From positions 1-64,000 of the forward strand of contig JAFXTO010000017.1 in the NCBI GenBank assembly GCA_017535725.1: a DNA stretch of 64,000 nucleotides, written 5' to 3'. Shown piece after piece: positions 7,398-16,012 of this stretch. The position numbers were made by a program, and so were the translations under genes. Under the pieces are notes generated by a model. That model was not told the DNA's origin, ran no database searches, and was given only the letters and a program-made list of their open reading frames with translations. Source of the DNA: Bacteroidaceae bacterium. GTDB taxonomy: Bacteria; Bacteroidota; Bacteroidia; Bacteroidales; Bacteroidaceae. The stretch's first letter is position 1. Each line of letters begins with the position of its first letter.

Positions 7398-8413
7398 TAA
7401 AATTCCACTAAAATCCTAAACACTTTTCCGGGGGCGGCATCCCAGTCGGCCATGGCTTGTGCCGCGGCTTCGGGGGCTACAATGCCAGAGATGAGGCGGG
7501 CGGTGGGACAGGTGCCGCGACGCAGGTAGCGGATGACGGCACGGAAATCGTCGGGCAGGGCGTTGCGCGAGCCGCGGATGTCCAATTCTTTCTGCACGAA
7601 GAAACGGGTAGGCAGGGGTACATCGCCGGGGGCGTAACCGATGCAGACGATGCGCCCCGTGAAGGCCACCTCGTTGACGGCACAATTATAAGTAGGTGTT
7701 GCACCCACGGCTTCGATGACCACATCAGGCCCTGCACCATTGGTCAGTTCCTGTAGGCGGGCGTGGACATCGTCCGTTCCGCTGTTGACGGTTGCCGAGG
7801 CTCCGAGTTCACGTGCCAACGCGAGTTTCTCGTCGTCGAGGTCCATGGCGATGACGGTGGCTCCGCGCAGCGAAGCACGAACGATGGCGCCGACACCAAT
7901 CATACCGCAACCTATGACGAGCACGGTGTCGGCATCCGTTACCTGACCCCGGTCGACCGCATGGAAGCCCACGCTCATCGGCTCAATCAGCGCGATGTCC
8001 TGCGGCGCGAGGCCTTCGGCAGGAATGACTTTCTGCCAGGGCACGCAGATGGATTCACGCATGGCGCCGTGGCGCTGCACGCCCAGCGTTTCGTTGTGCT
8101 GGCAGGCGTTGAAGCGGCGACGACGGCAGCTGGGGCAGTTGCCGCAGGCCGTGTAAGGATCGACGGTGACCACTTGACCCACCATAATACTGGCGGGCAC
8201 TCCCTCGCCCACCTGCTCGATGGTGGCGCTGATTTCGTGTCCAGGGATGACGGGCTTGAGTGCCAGTGCGTTGCGGCCGCGATAGGTGTTGAGGTCGGAA
8301 CCGCAGAAGCCCACATAATTGATGCGCAGCAGCACTTCGCCTGCGGCGGGCTGCGGGGCTTGGAGTTCAATCACCTCTAAGCGATGGGTATCAGTAATCT
8401 GTAATGCTTTCAT
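7397..8413 (-). CDS. Zinc-dependent alcohol/polyol dehydrogenase (MDR family)
   Basis: A 338-residue medium-chain dehydrogenase. The catalytic zinc site is visible as GFCGSDLNTY and PGHE. The structural zinc loop is CGNCPSCRRRRFNAC, and the NAD-binding motif VIGCGMIGVG is followed by an acidic residue (MDLDD) that favours NAD over NADP. Similar enzymes oxidise sugar alcohols or sugar acids (L-gulonate, L-threonine, sorbitol). Position between GH20 and uxaB suggests a step in fucose or uronate oxidation, possibly a keto-deoxy-acid or aldonate dehydrogenase (inference). The TAG stop overlaps the end of the P1 element. Confidence 0.85.
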   Translation of the reverse strand: MKALQITDTHRLEVIELQAPQPAAGEVLLRINYVGFCGSDLNTYRGRNALALKPVIPGHEISATIEQVGEGVPASIMVGQVVTVDPYTACGNCPSCRRRRFNACQHNETLGVQRHGAMRESICVPWQKVIPAEGLAPQDIALIEPMSVGFHAVDRGQVTDADTVLVIGCGMIGVGAIVRASLRGATVIAMDLDDEKLALARELGASATVNSGTDDVHARLQELTNGAGPDVVIEAVGATPTYNCAVNEVAFTGRIVCIGYAPGDVPLPTRFFVQKELDIRGSRNALPDDFRAVIRYLRRGTCPTARLISGIVAPEAAAQAMADWDAAPGKVFRILVEF

Positions 8414-8476
8414 TATTATTATATGGTTTGTTAAATGTAGCGTTATTGCTTATGAAATATGAACGAAACACATTTG

Positions 8477-10186
8477 TTATTCTATGTCGTGGCAGTAGTT
8501 GACTCCGATGCGGTCGTACATCCGTTGCAGGTGAGAGAGGCGGGATTTGAAGTCATCGAAGTTCTTCTGATCGGGACGGCACCACTGCACTTCGCTGAGG
8601 GCATCGAGACGCGGCAGGAGCATGTAGAAGGCGTGCTGCGGATAGGCCACATACTCCGTCCAGAGGTTGGCCTGAGCTCCGAGGATAAACTGCTGTTCCT
8701 CTTCTGGAATGCCTTCGAGGGGCTCGAAGCTATATACCTTGGACAGCGGCAGATAGTAGCCTATAGCTGGCGGCTGGCGGTCGTGGTCGCGGAGCTGGTA
8801 GTAGTCGAGGTAGCAGTAGTCGGTGGGTGTCATGATGACGCGGTGGTGTTGCCGGGCAGCTTCTATGCCGCCCTTGACGCCTCGCCAGGACATGACGAGA
8901 CCTCCCTTCGTGAGTCCTCCTTCGAGCACTTCGTCCCAGCCAATCATGTCGCGTCCGCGTTCGCCGAGGAACTGCCCTATCTGCTGGTTCATCCACGTCT
9001 GAAGCTGGTTCTCCACGCTATGCTCGCCGTCGTCCTTGAGACCCAGCTCCTTGATTTTGGCTTGGCACTTGGGGCACTTATGCCATCCTCCCTTCGGACA
9101 TTCATCGCCTCCGATGTGGATGAACTTCGAAGGAAAGACGTCGCAGAGTTCGCCAAAGATGATTTTGAGCAGAGGTATCGTCTCGGGGTTGCCGGCGCAG
9201 AGCACCTGGTCGACGCCCCATTCGTTCTGCACGTCGCAGCGGAGGTTGGGATAGACTTTCAGGGCGCTTGCGATGTGTGCCGGCATATCGATTTCCGGGA
9301 TGATATTGATGTAACGTTCGGCAGCGTAGCGTACCAGCTCGCGGCATTCCTCCTGCGTATAGCGACCGCCGTATGGCACACCGTCCCACAAGCCTGCACG
9401 GCGTAGTGGAGACTGTTCGCGCCATTGACCTTTCTCGGCTAAATCGGGTAACGCCTTGACCTCAAAACGCCAGCCGTCGTTGTCGGTGAGATGCCAATGG
9501 AACTGATTGCAGCCGTGCAACGCCAGCACATCGAGGTACCGCTTGATGAAATCGACGCTGAAGAAATGACGTGAGCAGTCGAGGTGTGTGCCACGGTATG
9601 CGAAGCGGGGTTCATCGGTAATTTGTGTATAAGGGAAGTCAATGCTGACGGACGAACCGTCGGCCGCACGCCTTGTGATGGGAAGGCTTTTGCGGAGGGT
9701 CTGCGCGGCGCGGAAGAAGCCGATGGGGTTACGTGCCTGAATCAGGATGCCGTCGGCAGCTACGGTGATGGCGTAGGCTTCCTGCTGTTGGGGTGTCGGT
9801 TCCGGCTCGGGAGTCTTCGCCTTCTTGCCTTTCTTTGCTTTTTTGTCGGCGGGGAAGCCCAAACTGAGACGGATGGCAGCCTTCTTGTCGTTGGGCGTCA
9901 GCGTGAGTTTCAAGCCCGTTAGCTCTTCCACCCATTGCTGCAGGAATGCGGCATTGCGCGCCACCTCAGGCTGTGTGGCATCAAAGGCGATTCCCATACC
10001 ATCGTTGAGCACGAAACAATGTGTGGTATCCGTCACTTCGGTCTTCGGCAGCGGGATGATGCGGTAGTCTGCGCGCTGAGCCTGTGCCGGAGTGAGGAAG
10101 GTATGGTGAAGGATGAAAAATGAAAGAAGCAAGAGGGACGTTTTTCGTACACGAGTCCCCTCGGAGAGCAATCCTATGCTATACAT
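8477..10186 (-). CDS. GH20 beta-N-acetylhexosaminidase
   Basis: A 569-residue exo-hexosaminidase that removes terminal N-acetylglucosamine or N-acetylgalactosamine from glycans. There is a signal peptide (RVRKTS, hydrophobic core, cleavage near AQA-QR), an N-terminal GH20b domain (about 40-180) with a Lys-rich KKAKKGKKAKTPEPEP insertion, then the catalytic barrel. The barrel shows RGTHLDCSRHFF, HWHLTDNDGWRFE, IPEIDMPAH and the catalytic Asp-Glu pair in HIGGDECPKGGWHKC near residue 359. It is likely periplasmic or surface exposed. It shares the operon with fucose genes, suggesting host-mucin or N-glycan trimming. Confidence 0.93.
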   Translation of the reverse strand: MYSIGLLSEGTRVRKTSLLLLSFFILHHTFLTPAQAQRADYRIIPLPKTEVTDTTHCFVLNDGMGIAFDATQPEVARNAAFLQQWVEELTGLKLTLTPNDKKAAIRLSLGFPADKKAKKGKKAKTPEPEPTPQQQEAYAITVAADGILIQARNPIGFFRAAQTLRKSLPITRRAADGSSVSIDFPYTQITDEPRFAYRGTHLDCSRHFFSVDFIKRYLDVLALHGCNQFHWHLTDNDGWRFEVKALPDLAEKGQWREQSPLRRAGLWDGVPYGGRYTQEECRELVRYAAERYINIIPEIDMPAHIASALKVYPNLRCDVQNEWGVDQVLCAGNPETIPLLKIIFGELCDVFPSKFIHIGGDECPKGGWHKCPKCQAKIKELGLKDDGEHSVENQLQTWMNQQIGQFLGERGRDMIGWDEVLEGGLTKGGLVMSWRGVKGGIEAARQHHRVIMTPTDYCYLDYYQLRDHDRQPPAIGYYLPLSKVYSFEPLEGIPEEEQQFILGAQANLWTEYVAYPQHAFYMLLPRLDALSEVQWCRPDQKNFDDFKSRLSHLQRMYDRIGVNYCHDIE

Positions 10187-10207
10187 TGTTAAATAACTAT
10201 TGGCAGT

Positions 10208-11548
10208 TTAACTCCTTTGTGACTTCAGGGAACGATATCCGTAGAGAGTGACCATGAGGAAACAGATGAGGGGCAGGCAGAAGGAGGCGTTCACGGCAGG
10301 CCAGCCAGCCACGCTGCCGAGGTCGATGATGGCTCCTTGCATGGGAGGCATGAGCGCTCCGCCCACGATGGCCATCACGAGGAAGGCAGCACCGAGCGAC
10401 GTGTCCTCGGCCTCCACATTCTCCAGCGCCACACCATAAATAGTGGGGAACATAATGGACATGAAAAGGCTGATGCACACCAGCGAATAGAGGCCTGCGC
10501 GCCCGTCGATGCAGATGGCACCGAGGGTACAAATGGAGGCGCAGATACCGAAAATCATCAGCAGGCGGCGCGTGTTGACGTAGCGCATGATGAAGGTTCC
10601 GATGAAGCGTCCTCCGAGGTTGAGTGACATCGCTACGATATTGAATACCTGTGCGGTAGCCTTGTTGATACCCAGACGGTCGGCGTACTGGATGATGAAC
10701 GTCCAGCACATAATCTGTGCGGCCACATAGAAGACCTGCGCAAGCACTCCCTCGCGGTAGATGGTGTTGTGCCACAGGCGGCGCAGCGTCTTGCTTGCGT
10801 GCAGCTGGGTTCCTTCGCCCGTGAGTTTGGGCATCTTCGTCAGGGCAATGATTACGAACATCGCGAGCACCACGAGTCCGATGGCGACGTAGGGGTCACG
10901 GATGACAGCGAGGTCATGCAGGCGGATGTCAGCCTTCTCTGCCTCGGAGAGTGTGCCGAAGATGATTTGTCCGGCGGCATCGCGCTTGTCGGAGAGCAGC
11001 TGGGGCAGTACGATGAACGAAGCCACGGCCATTCCCGACAGTGAGCCCACGGGGTTGAAGGCTTGTGCGAGGTTCAGGCGGCGTGTGGAATTGGATTTAT
11101 CGCCCAGCGAGAGGATGAACGGGTTGGCTGTGGTCTCCAGGAAGGCAAGGCCAAAGGTGAGGATATACAACGATACGCAGAAGAACGTAAACTGCTGGTA
11201 CTGAGCCGCTGGAATGAAGAGGAAGGCACCGATGGCGTAGAGCGCCAGACCGATGAGTACCCCCACCTTGTAGCTATACTTGCGGATGAACAGCGCAGCG
11301 GGAATAGCCATGGTAGCGTAGCCGCCGTAGAAGGCGAACTGCACCATGGAAGCCTTGGCGGCCGACAACTCCATCACCGTCTGGAAGGCTGCCACCATCG
11401 GGTTTGTGAGGTCGTTGGCAAAGCCCCAGAGGGCAAATAGTGAGGTAATGAGGATGAAGGTGAAGAGGTATTTCTTGGGGACAAGAGACTCTCCCCCCGC
11501 CCTCCCTTTCCGGGAGGGAGCAGAATGTATTTGAGAGGATGTATTCAT
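10208..11548 (-). CDS. fucP: L-fucose:H+ symporter (MFS)
   Basis: A 446-residue major facilitator with about 12 membrane segments. FucP/glucose-galactose-permease family signatures are LFALWGFANDLTNPM, GYATMAIPAALFIRKYSYK, and ETTANPFILSLGD followed by RLNLAQAFNPVGSL. It should import L-fucose (or a related deoxy/hexose sugar) across the inner membrane. The first ~21 residues (ending HSAPSRKGRAGGES) are element-derived and precede what looks like the native N-terminus VPKKYLFTFILITS. The ATG overlaps the TGA of the DUF559 gene. Neighbouring fucI supports fucose as substrate. Confidence 0.92.
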   Translation of the reverse strand: MNTSSQIHSAPSRKGRAGGESLVPKKYLFTFILITSLFALWGFANDLTNPMVAAFQTVMELSAAKASMVQFAFYGGYATMAIPAALFIRKYSYKVGVLIGLALYAIGAFLFIPAAQYQQFTFFCVSLYILTFGLAFLETTANPFILSLGDKSNSTRRLNLAQAFNPVGSLSGMAVASFIVLPQLLSDKRDAAGQIIFGTLSEAEKADIRLHDLAVIRDPYVAIGLVVLAMFVIIALTKMPKLTGEGTQLHASKTLRRLWHNTIYREGVLAQVFYVAAQIMCWTFIIQYADRLGINKATAQVFNIVAMSLNLGGRFIGTFIMRYVNTRRLLMIFGICASICTLGAICIDGRAGLYSLVCISLFMSIMFPTIYGVALENVEAEDTSLGAAFLVMAIVGGALMPPMQGAIIDLGSVAGWPAVNASFCLPLICFLMVTLYGYRSLKSQRS

Positions 11549-11970
11549 TTAAAGTATGATTCTATTTGAGATAAGACGTTCTGTGTGTCGTATAGGACTT
11601 CTTCATTAGAGAAACGCATGACGTGAAAGCCCATTCGTTCTAAAGCTTGTTCTCGAACAGTGTCATCTTCTTGTTGTTGACGCTCTGCATGATAACCTCC
11701 ATCCACTTCGATGACAAGGCCTTCACGCTGTAAGACGAAATCGACGATGTAATCACCAATAATATATTGCCTGTTGAATCTGGTTCCAACGTCAAATGTG
11801 CGCAGTTCTTCCCACAGAACGGATTCCGCAAGGGTCATATTACGGCGATTCTCTCTTGCAACGTCTTTCAAGAGCGCATATCTGTCAGGTGAAGCTGATC
11901 GATAATTCATTATTCTCTATTTAAGAAGGTGACCGCTCCCTCCCTAACAGGGAGGGCGGGGGGAGAGTCT
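11486..11970 (-). mobile_element. P1 palindromic element with DUF559 nuclease gene (copy A2)
   Basis: Second complete unit, about 485 bases, between the fucI stop (8 bases away) and the fucP coding sequence. Arms AGACTCTCCCCCC.../...GGGGGGAGAGTCT match A1. The nuclease genes are about 93% identical at the protein level, while the short spacer between the nuclease start and the right arm differs between copies. The left arm encodes the fucP leader peptide in frame. Confidence 0.75.
11545..11910 (-). CDS. DUF559 / Vsr-like endonuclease, element-encoded (second copy)
   Basis: A 121-residue DUF559 protein with the same candidate catalytic set (E29, D57, E68, D70, H74). It differs from the 6968-7333 copy at nine positions (for example D2N, F17V, S60L, H89A, S92R). 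Its stop overlaps the fucP start as ATGA. Both copies being intact suggests either recent movement or selection to keep the reading frame. It lacks its own visible promoter and lies in the middle of the sugar operon. Confidence 0.88.
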   Translation of the reverse strand: MNYRSASPDRYALLKDVARENRRNMTLAESVLWEELRTFDVGTRFNRQYIIGDYIVDFVLQREGLVIEVDGGYHAERQQQEDDTVREQALERMGFHVMRFSNEEVLYDTQNVLSQIESYFK

Positions 11971-11977
11971 TGGGGGT

Positions 11978-13888
11978 CTAATACAACGGCCCGAAGTTCT
12001 GGCAGGCGCGGTAGTCGGCACCTTCCTTGTCCATGCCGAAGGCGTTCCAGGCGGCGGGACGGAAGATATCGGAGTCGGCGATGTTGTGCATGCAGACGGG
12101 GATGCGGAGGATGCTGCAGAGGGTGATGATGTCGGCACCGATATGGCCATAAGCGATGGCGCCGTGGTTGGCACCCCAGCAGTTCATGACGCTATAGACA
12201 TCCTTGAAGCAGTCCTTGGTCGGGTCGAGACGGGGCACGAACCACGTGGTGGGCCAGGTGGGGTCGGTGCGCCTGTCAAGGATGTCGTGGGTCTTCGGGT
12301 CGAGTTCCACCGTCCAGCCTTCGGCCAGCTGTAGTACGGGGCCAAGACCCTGTACCATGTTCAGGCGCATCATGGTCATGGGCATGCCTCCCTTGGTGAC
12401 GAAGTGCGAGCTGTAGCCACCGCCACGGAAGTAGTCGCGGTCGGCAGGCATCCAGCTGGTGGCCTTGAGGCATGCCTCGACGTCGGCGTCGGTCAGCTCC
12501 CAGTGGGGCTTCATGGTCGGCTTGCCATCGGCATCGGTGGCGGCACCGGTGGCATCGAGGGTGGTGGCGCCGCTGTTGATGAGATGGATGAAGCCATTGG
12601 CGGACAAGCCGCTCAGCACCGTGCCGGTGACGCGCTTGACGGCTTCGGGGCTCCAATAGGTGCGGATGTCGGAGAACATCACGCCGCGGTTCGTCAGCAG
12701 GTGACCGAAGAGCATGGTCATGCCGTTGAGGAAGTCGTTTTCGGTAGCGAGAATCTTCGCCTCACGCTTGCCGTTCCAGTCGAACGAGGTACACATCAGC
12801 GACTCGGGGAAGTCGAAGTTCGGCTTGTAGTCGGTCCACTGACGCTGGCCCTGCACACCGCCGGCAATGGCGTTGTGTCCCAGAGCCTCCTCCTTGTAAC
12901 CCATTTCGAGCAGACGCGGATTGCCCTCCATGAGGTCGCGGATAATCATCATGGTCTTGACGGTGAACTCCCAGTCGGCATCTTTCTCGGCGCGGTTCTT
13001 GCCCTTACCCTTGCCGTTGAAGGTGGTCATGGGCGTGCCGGGGAAGAGTGGACGGTCTTCGTTGTAGTCGTGGCCTTCCTGCGGCTTGCAGTATTTCTCC
13101 ACCCACGCCATGGCGCGCTGGAACTCCTCGGGGTCGAAGATGTTGAAATCGACGCGGCGCAGGATCTCGACGAGCGAGACATACTCTGTGCGCATACCTA
13201 AGTAATGCTGCAGGAAGTCGGCATTGACGATAGAGCCGGCGATGCCCATGCAGGTGTTGCCCAAGGAGAGGTAGCTCTTGCCCTTCATCGTGGCGACGGC
13301 CTGTGCGGCACGGGCAAAGCGCAGAATCTTCTCGGCCACATCGGCGGGAATCGTGTTGTCGGCAATGTCCTGCACGTCATGGCCATAGATGCCAAAAGCC
13401 GGCAGCCCCTTTTGGGCGTGAGCGGCCAAGACGGCAGCCAGATAGACGGCACCTGGGCGTTCTGTACCATTGAAGCCCCACACAGCCTTCGGGTAGTGGG
13501 GATTCATGTCCATGGTCTCCGAACCATAGCACCAGCAGGATGTGACGGTGATGGTGGAGCCGACGCCCTCGCGCTCGAACTTCTCGGCGCAGGCAGCGCT
13601 TTCGGCTACACGGCCGATGGTGCCGTCGGCAATGACGCACTCCACAGGCGAGCCGTCCCCATTGCGGAGGTTGGTGGTTATCAACTCGGCAACGGCCTTG
13701 GCCAGTGCCATCGTCTTCTCTTCAAGACTCTCGCGGACGCCACCCTGACGACCGTCGATGGTGGGACGAATTCCGATTTTGGGGTAAAGAGCGGACTCTC
13801 CCCCCGCCCTCCCTGTTCTTGAAGGGTCAAGCGTCTCTTCGAGCCGAGCGAGGGAGGGAGCAGAATGTAATTGACTGGTTGTATTCAT
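11978..13888 (-). CDS. fucI: L-fucose isomerase
   Basis: A 636-residue enzyme converting L-fucose to L-fuculose (also D-arabinose to D-ribulose), Mn2+-dependent and cytoplasmic. Family features are [19 protein letters not shown] at the N-terminus, the [16 protein letters not shown] block, [12 protein letters not shown], the [13 protein letters not shown] metal-site region with its Glu, and C-terminal [18 protein letters not shown]. The first ~32 residues ([16 protein letters not shown]..., ending GRAGGES) come from a long-loop P1 element that also supplies the ATG. E. coli FucI starts almost directly at the PKIGIRP block. No fuculokinase or fuculose aldolase gene is in the window. Confidence 0.95.
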   Translation of the reverse strand: MNTTSQLHSAPSLARLEETLDPSRTGRAGGESALYPKIGIRPTIDGRQGGVRESLEEKTMALAKAVAELITTNLRNGDGSPVECVIADGTIGRVAESAACAEKFEREGVGSTITVTSCWCYGSETMDMNPHYPKAVWGFNGTERPGAVYLAAVLAAHAQKGLPAFGIYGHDVQDIADNTIPADVAEKILRFARAAQAVATMKGKSYLSLGNTCMGIAGSIVNADFLQHYLGMRTEYVSLVEILRRVDFNIFDPEEFQRAMAWVEKYCKPQEGHDYNEDRPLFPGTPMTTFNGKGKGKNRAEKDADWEFTVKTMMIIRDLMEGNPRLLEMGYKEEALGHNAIAGGVQGQRQWTDYKPNFDFPESLMCTSFDWNGKREAKILATENDFLNGMTMLFGHLLTNRGVMFSDIRTYWSPEAVKRVTGTVLSGLSANGFIHLINSGATTLDATGAATDADGKPTMKPHWELTDADVEACLKATSWMPADRDYFRGGGYSSHFVTKGGMPMTMMRLNMVQGLGPVLQLAEGWTVELDPKTHDILDRRTDPTWPTTWFVPRLDPTKDCFKDVYSVMNCWGANHGAIAYGHIGADIITLCSILRIPVCMHNIADSDIFRPAAWNAFGMDKEGADYRACQNFGPLY

Positions 13889-13977
13889 GTTATTTAGTTT
13901 ATTGTTTACTAATGTATAGTTTTCATTTTTTTAAGGTAACAGCTCCCTCCCGGAAAGGGAGGGCGGGGGGAGAGTCT
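13794..13977 (-). repeat. P1 element between the lactonase gene and fucI (no nuclease gene)
   Basis: Two arms with inner hairpins flank about 50 bases of AT-rich sequence in place of the DUF559 gene. The left arm is the long-loop variant and encodes the fucI leader. The right arm begins 2 bases after the TAG stop (cta at 13980-13982) of the lactonase gene. It thus looks like a deletion or non-autonomous derivative of A1/A2. Confidence 0.85.
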
Positions 13978-13979
13978 TC

Positions 13980-14948
13980 CTACTCACTCATATTTTTTAT
14001 ATAAGGTAATTCGGGTAAATTGTTGAAACCATAGAACAGCTTTGCATTTTCACCGAGGAAGGCGGCCTTCTGGTCGGGGGTGAGCTCTGTGGATTTGGTG
14101 ATGAAGTCGTAGGACATGCGGTAGGTGATGGCGGTGATGGTGCGGGGGTAGTCGCTGCCCCACATCAGCTTGTTCCATCCCACGAGGTCTGTGGCTTCGC
14201 GAATGGCTCGGACGGCGGAAGGGTAGGGGTAGAACTCGGGATTGTAGAGCCAGGTGATGCCTCCACTCTCCACCATGACGTTCTCATTGCGTGCCAGCAG
14301 AATCTGCCGCCTCCAGCTCTCGTTCTCCCAAGGCGGACTCTGTGGCTGGTCGGCCATGCCGAGGTGTCCGATGGCAATCTTCAAACGTGGGCATTCGGCA
14401 ATGACCTCGCGAAGCTCTTCCACCTGCTTATCACCGTCGGCCAGGCACATGGAGACAATCATGCCGCGCTGTTCCATCATCTTAAAGACGGGCAGGAGTG
14501 TCAGTAGCGAGTCGTGCATACGATGCCCTGGGAAGGCGATGCCCTTCAGACCCGCCTCGGCGACGGCTTGTGCCTCTTCGAGATTCCAAGCCATTCCCAT
14601 ACAGAAGAAGCGGTCGGGGTATTGCTTCTGCACCTGTTCCAAATAGGCATTCTGGTTGCCGTCTATCACTTCCTGAACGACGACAGCAGCACCGACCTGC
14701 GCGTAGTCCATATTACTTAGAAAGACTTCGGCGGTGTTCTTGCCGTCAATCATGAAGGGAGGTAGCATCTGCCGTTCCTCGCCAAAGAAGAGGGAGCGGC
14801 TGCCGTTCGGCTGGAGGGAGTGGATGGCAAAACCATCCACCACAGTGTCTTGATGCAGCCAAAGATGAGAATGGGCGTCGATAATAGACTCTCCCCCCGC
14901 CCTCCCTTTCTGGGAGGGAGCAGAATGAATCTGACTGGATGTATTCAT
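13980..14948 (-). CDS. COG3618-type amidohydrolase, probable sugar lactonase
   Basis: A 322-residue TIM-barrel hydrolase of the amidohydrolase superfamily group that includes L-fuconolactonase and L-rhamnonolactonase. It shows the metal motif IIDAHSHLW directly after the element-derived leader (ending HSAPSQKGRAGGES), then IAFPGHRMHD, KIAIGHLG, and the terminal WGSDYPRTI with the conserved Asp. It probably opens the lactone formed by the neighbouring aldo/keto reductase. In a homolog without the leader the protein would begin at or next to the IIDAHSHLW block, so the insertion is right at the start codon. Confidence 0.85.
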   Translation of the reverse strand: MNTSSQIHSAPSQKGRAGGESIIDAHSHLWLHQDTVVDGFAIHSLQPNGSRSLFFGEERQMLPPFMIDGKNTAEVFLSNMDYAQVGAAVVVQEVIDGNQNAYLEQVQKQYPDRFFCMGMAWNLEEAQAVAEAGLKGIAFPGHRMHDSLLTLLPVFKMMEQRGMIVSMCLADGDKQVEELREVIAECPRLKIAIGHLGMADQPQSPPWENESWRRQILLARNENVMVESGGITWLYNPEFYPYPSAVRAIREATDLVGWNKLMWGSDYPRTITAITYRMSYDFITKSTELTPDQKAAFLGENAKLFYGFNNLPELPYIKNMSE

Positions 14949-15025
14949 ATTGTATTAAGGTGTAATGCTTTCAATTCCTAAAGGTAACAGCTCCCTCCCA
15001 GAAAGGGAGGGCGGGGGGAGAGTCT
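14887..15025 (-). repeat. P1 element between the aldo/keto reductase and lactonase genes
   Basis: Short element of about 139 bases with both arms intact, starting 3 bases after the reductase stop. Its left arm supplies the ATG and leader of the lactonase. The centre between the hairpins is AT-rich and unrelated to that of the 13794-13977 copy except near the ATG. Confidence 0.85.
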
Positions 15026-15027
15026 GT

Positions 15028-15975
15028 TTACGAGTTGCACCACGTCACTCTCTTCTGCTCACCAATAATCTCCTGCACCTCCTTCACCAACTGCCAGTCG
15101 ATGGGTTCCTCGATGTACTGGAGATTGCGGCGGACATTGTCTGGATTGGCAGAAGAGAAGAGGGTGGAGGGGACGCGTGGGTTGCTGACGGAGAACTGCA
15201 TGGCCAGTTTCTCGATGGGATAGCCCTTGGTCTTGCAATACAGGGCGGCACGCTGACAAGCTTCCACCAGTGGTTTCGGTGCTGGGTGCCAGCTGGGTAC
15301 GCCGCGTTCAGAGAGCAGTCCCATCGACAGCGGTGAGGCGTTGATGAGGCCGATGCCGTGCGCCTCGAAGTAGTCGAGGTTGTCGGCTAAGGCGTCATCG
15401 CAGAGGCAATAGTGGCAGAAGTTGAGTACGGTTTCCACGGTGCCTTCCTTGCTGTGGTCGATAACCCACCGCAGGTTGGCCAACTGCAGATCCGTGATGC
15501 CGACGTGGCTTACCAGTCCTTTTTCCTTCAGCTCCACCAGAGCGGGCAGCGTTTCGTCCACTACCAGTTGCAAGCCACCGGGCAGCGAGGCTTGGAACTC
15601 GATGTCGTGGACATGAATCAGGTCGATGTGTTCCACGCCGAGCCGTTCCATGCTTTCGTAGACGCTCTCTTGTGCCCGTTTGCCGCTGTAGTCCCACGTG
15701 TTTACTCCGTCCTTGCCGTATCGTCCTACCTTTGTAGAGAGGATATATTTCTCCCGAGGAAGCTGGCGCAAGGCACGTCCCAGCACCGTTTCGGCACGGT
15801 AGTGTCCATAATAGGGCGATACGTCAATGAGGTTCATGCCTCCTTCGAGGGCTACTCCCACGGTATCTACCGCGCGGCCTTCGTCGATGTCGTGGAATAC
15901 ACCACCCAACGACGATGCTCCGAAACTCAGTTGGGACACCTTCAGTCCCGTCTTTCCCAATATTCTATATTCCAT
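15028..15975 (-). CDS. Aldo/keto reductase, probable L-fucose / D-threo-aldose 1-dehydrogenase
   Basis: A 315-residue aldo/keto reductase of the group containing L-galactose and D-threo-aldose dehydrogenases. It begins MEYRILGKTGLKVSQLSFGASSLGG and contains the catalytic tetrad region: Asp in NLIDVSPYYG, Tyr in SPYYG, Lys in LSTKVGRYG, His in DLIHVHD. Cofactor-binding STLFSSANPDNVRRNL is near the end. It probably oxidises L-fucose to L-fuconolactone with NAD(P). It is the first gene of the sugar cluster and starts 37 bases after the SPFH gene. It carries no element-derived leader. Confidence 0.87.
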   Translation of the reverse strand: MEYRILGKTGLKVSQLSFGASSLGGVFHDIDEGRAVDTVGVALEGGMNLIDVSPYYGHYRAETVLGRALRQLPREKYILSTKVGRYGKDGVNTWDYSGKRAQESVYESMERLGVEHIDLIHVHDIEFQASLPGGLQLVVDETLPALVELKEKGLVSHVGITDLQLANLRWVIDHSKEGTVETVLNFCHYCLCDDALADNLDYFEAHGIGLINASPLSMGLLSERGVPSWHPAPKPLVEACQRAALYCKTKGYPIEKLAMQFSVSNPRVPSTLFSSANPDNVRRNLQYIEEPIDWQLVKEVQEIIGEQKRVTWCNS

Positions 15976-16012
15976 CTGTTTGGCGTTTATTGATTAACAA
16001 TTCTCTCTATTT

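Noticed and set aside
10197..10775. 192-codon minus-strand frame overlapping fucP
   Set aside because: Out-of-frame shadow of the transporter, Arg/His-rich, no protein-family features.
6909..11970. Restriction-modification or Vsr mismatch-repair system
   Set aside because: The DUF559 genes have no methyltransferase or other partner gene nearby. Their only constant neighbours are the palindromic arms.
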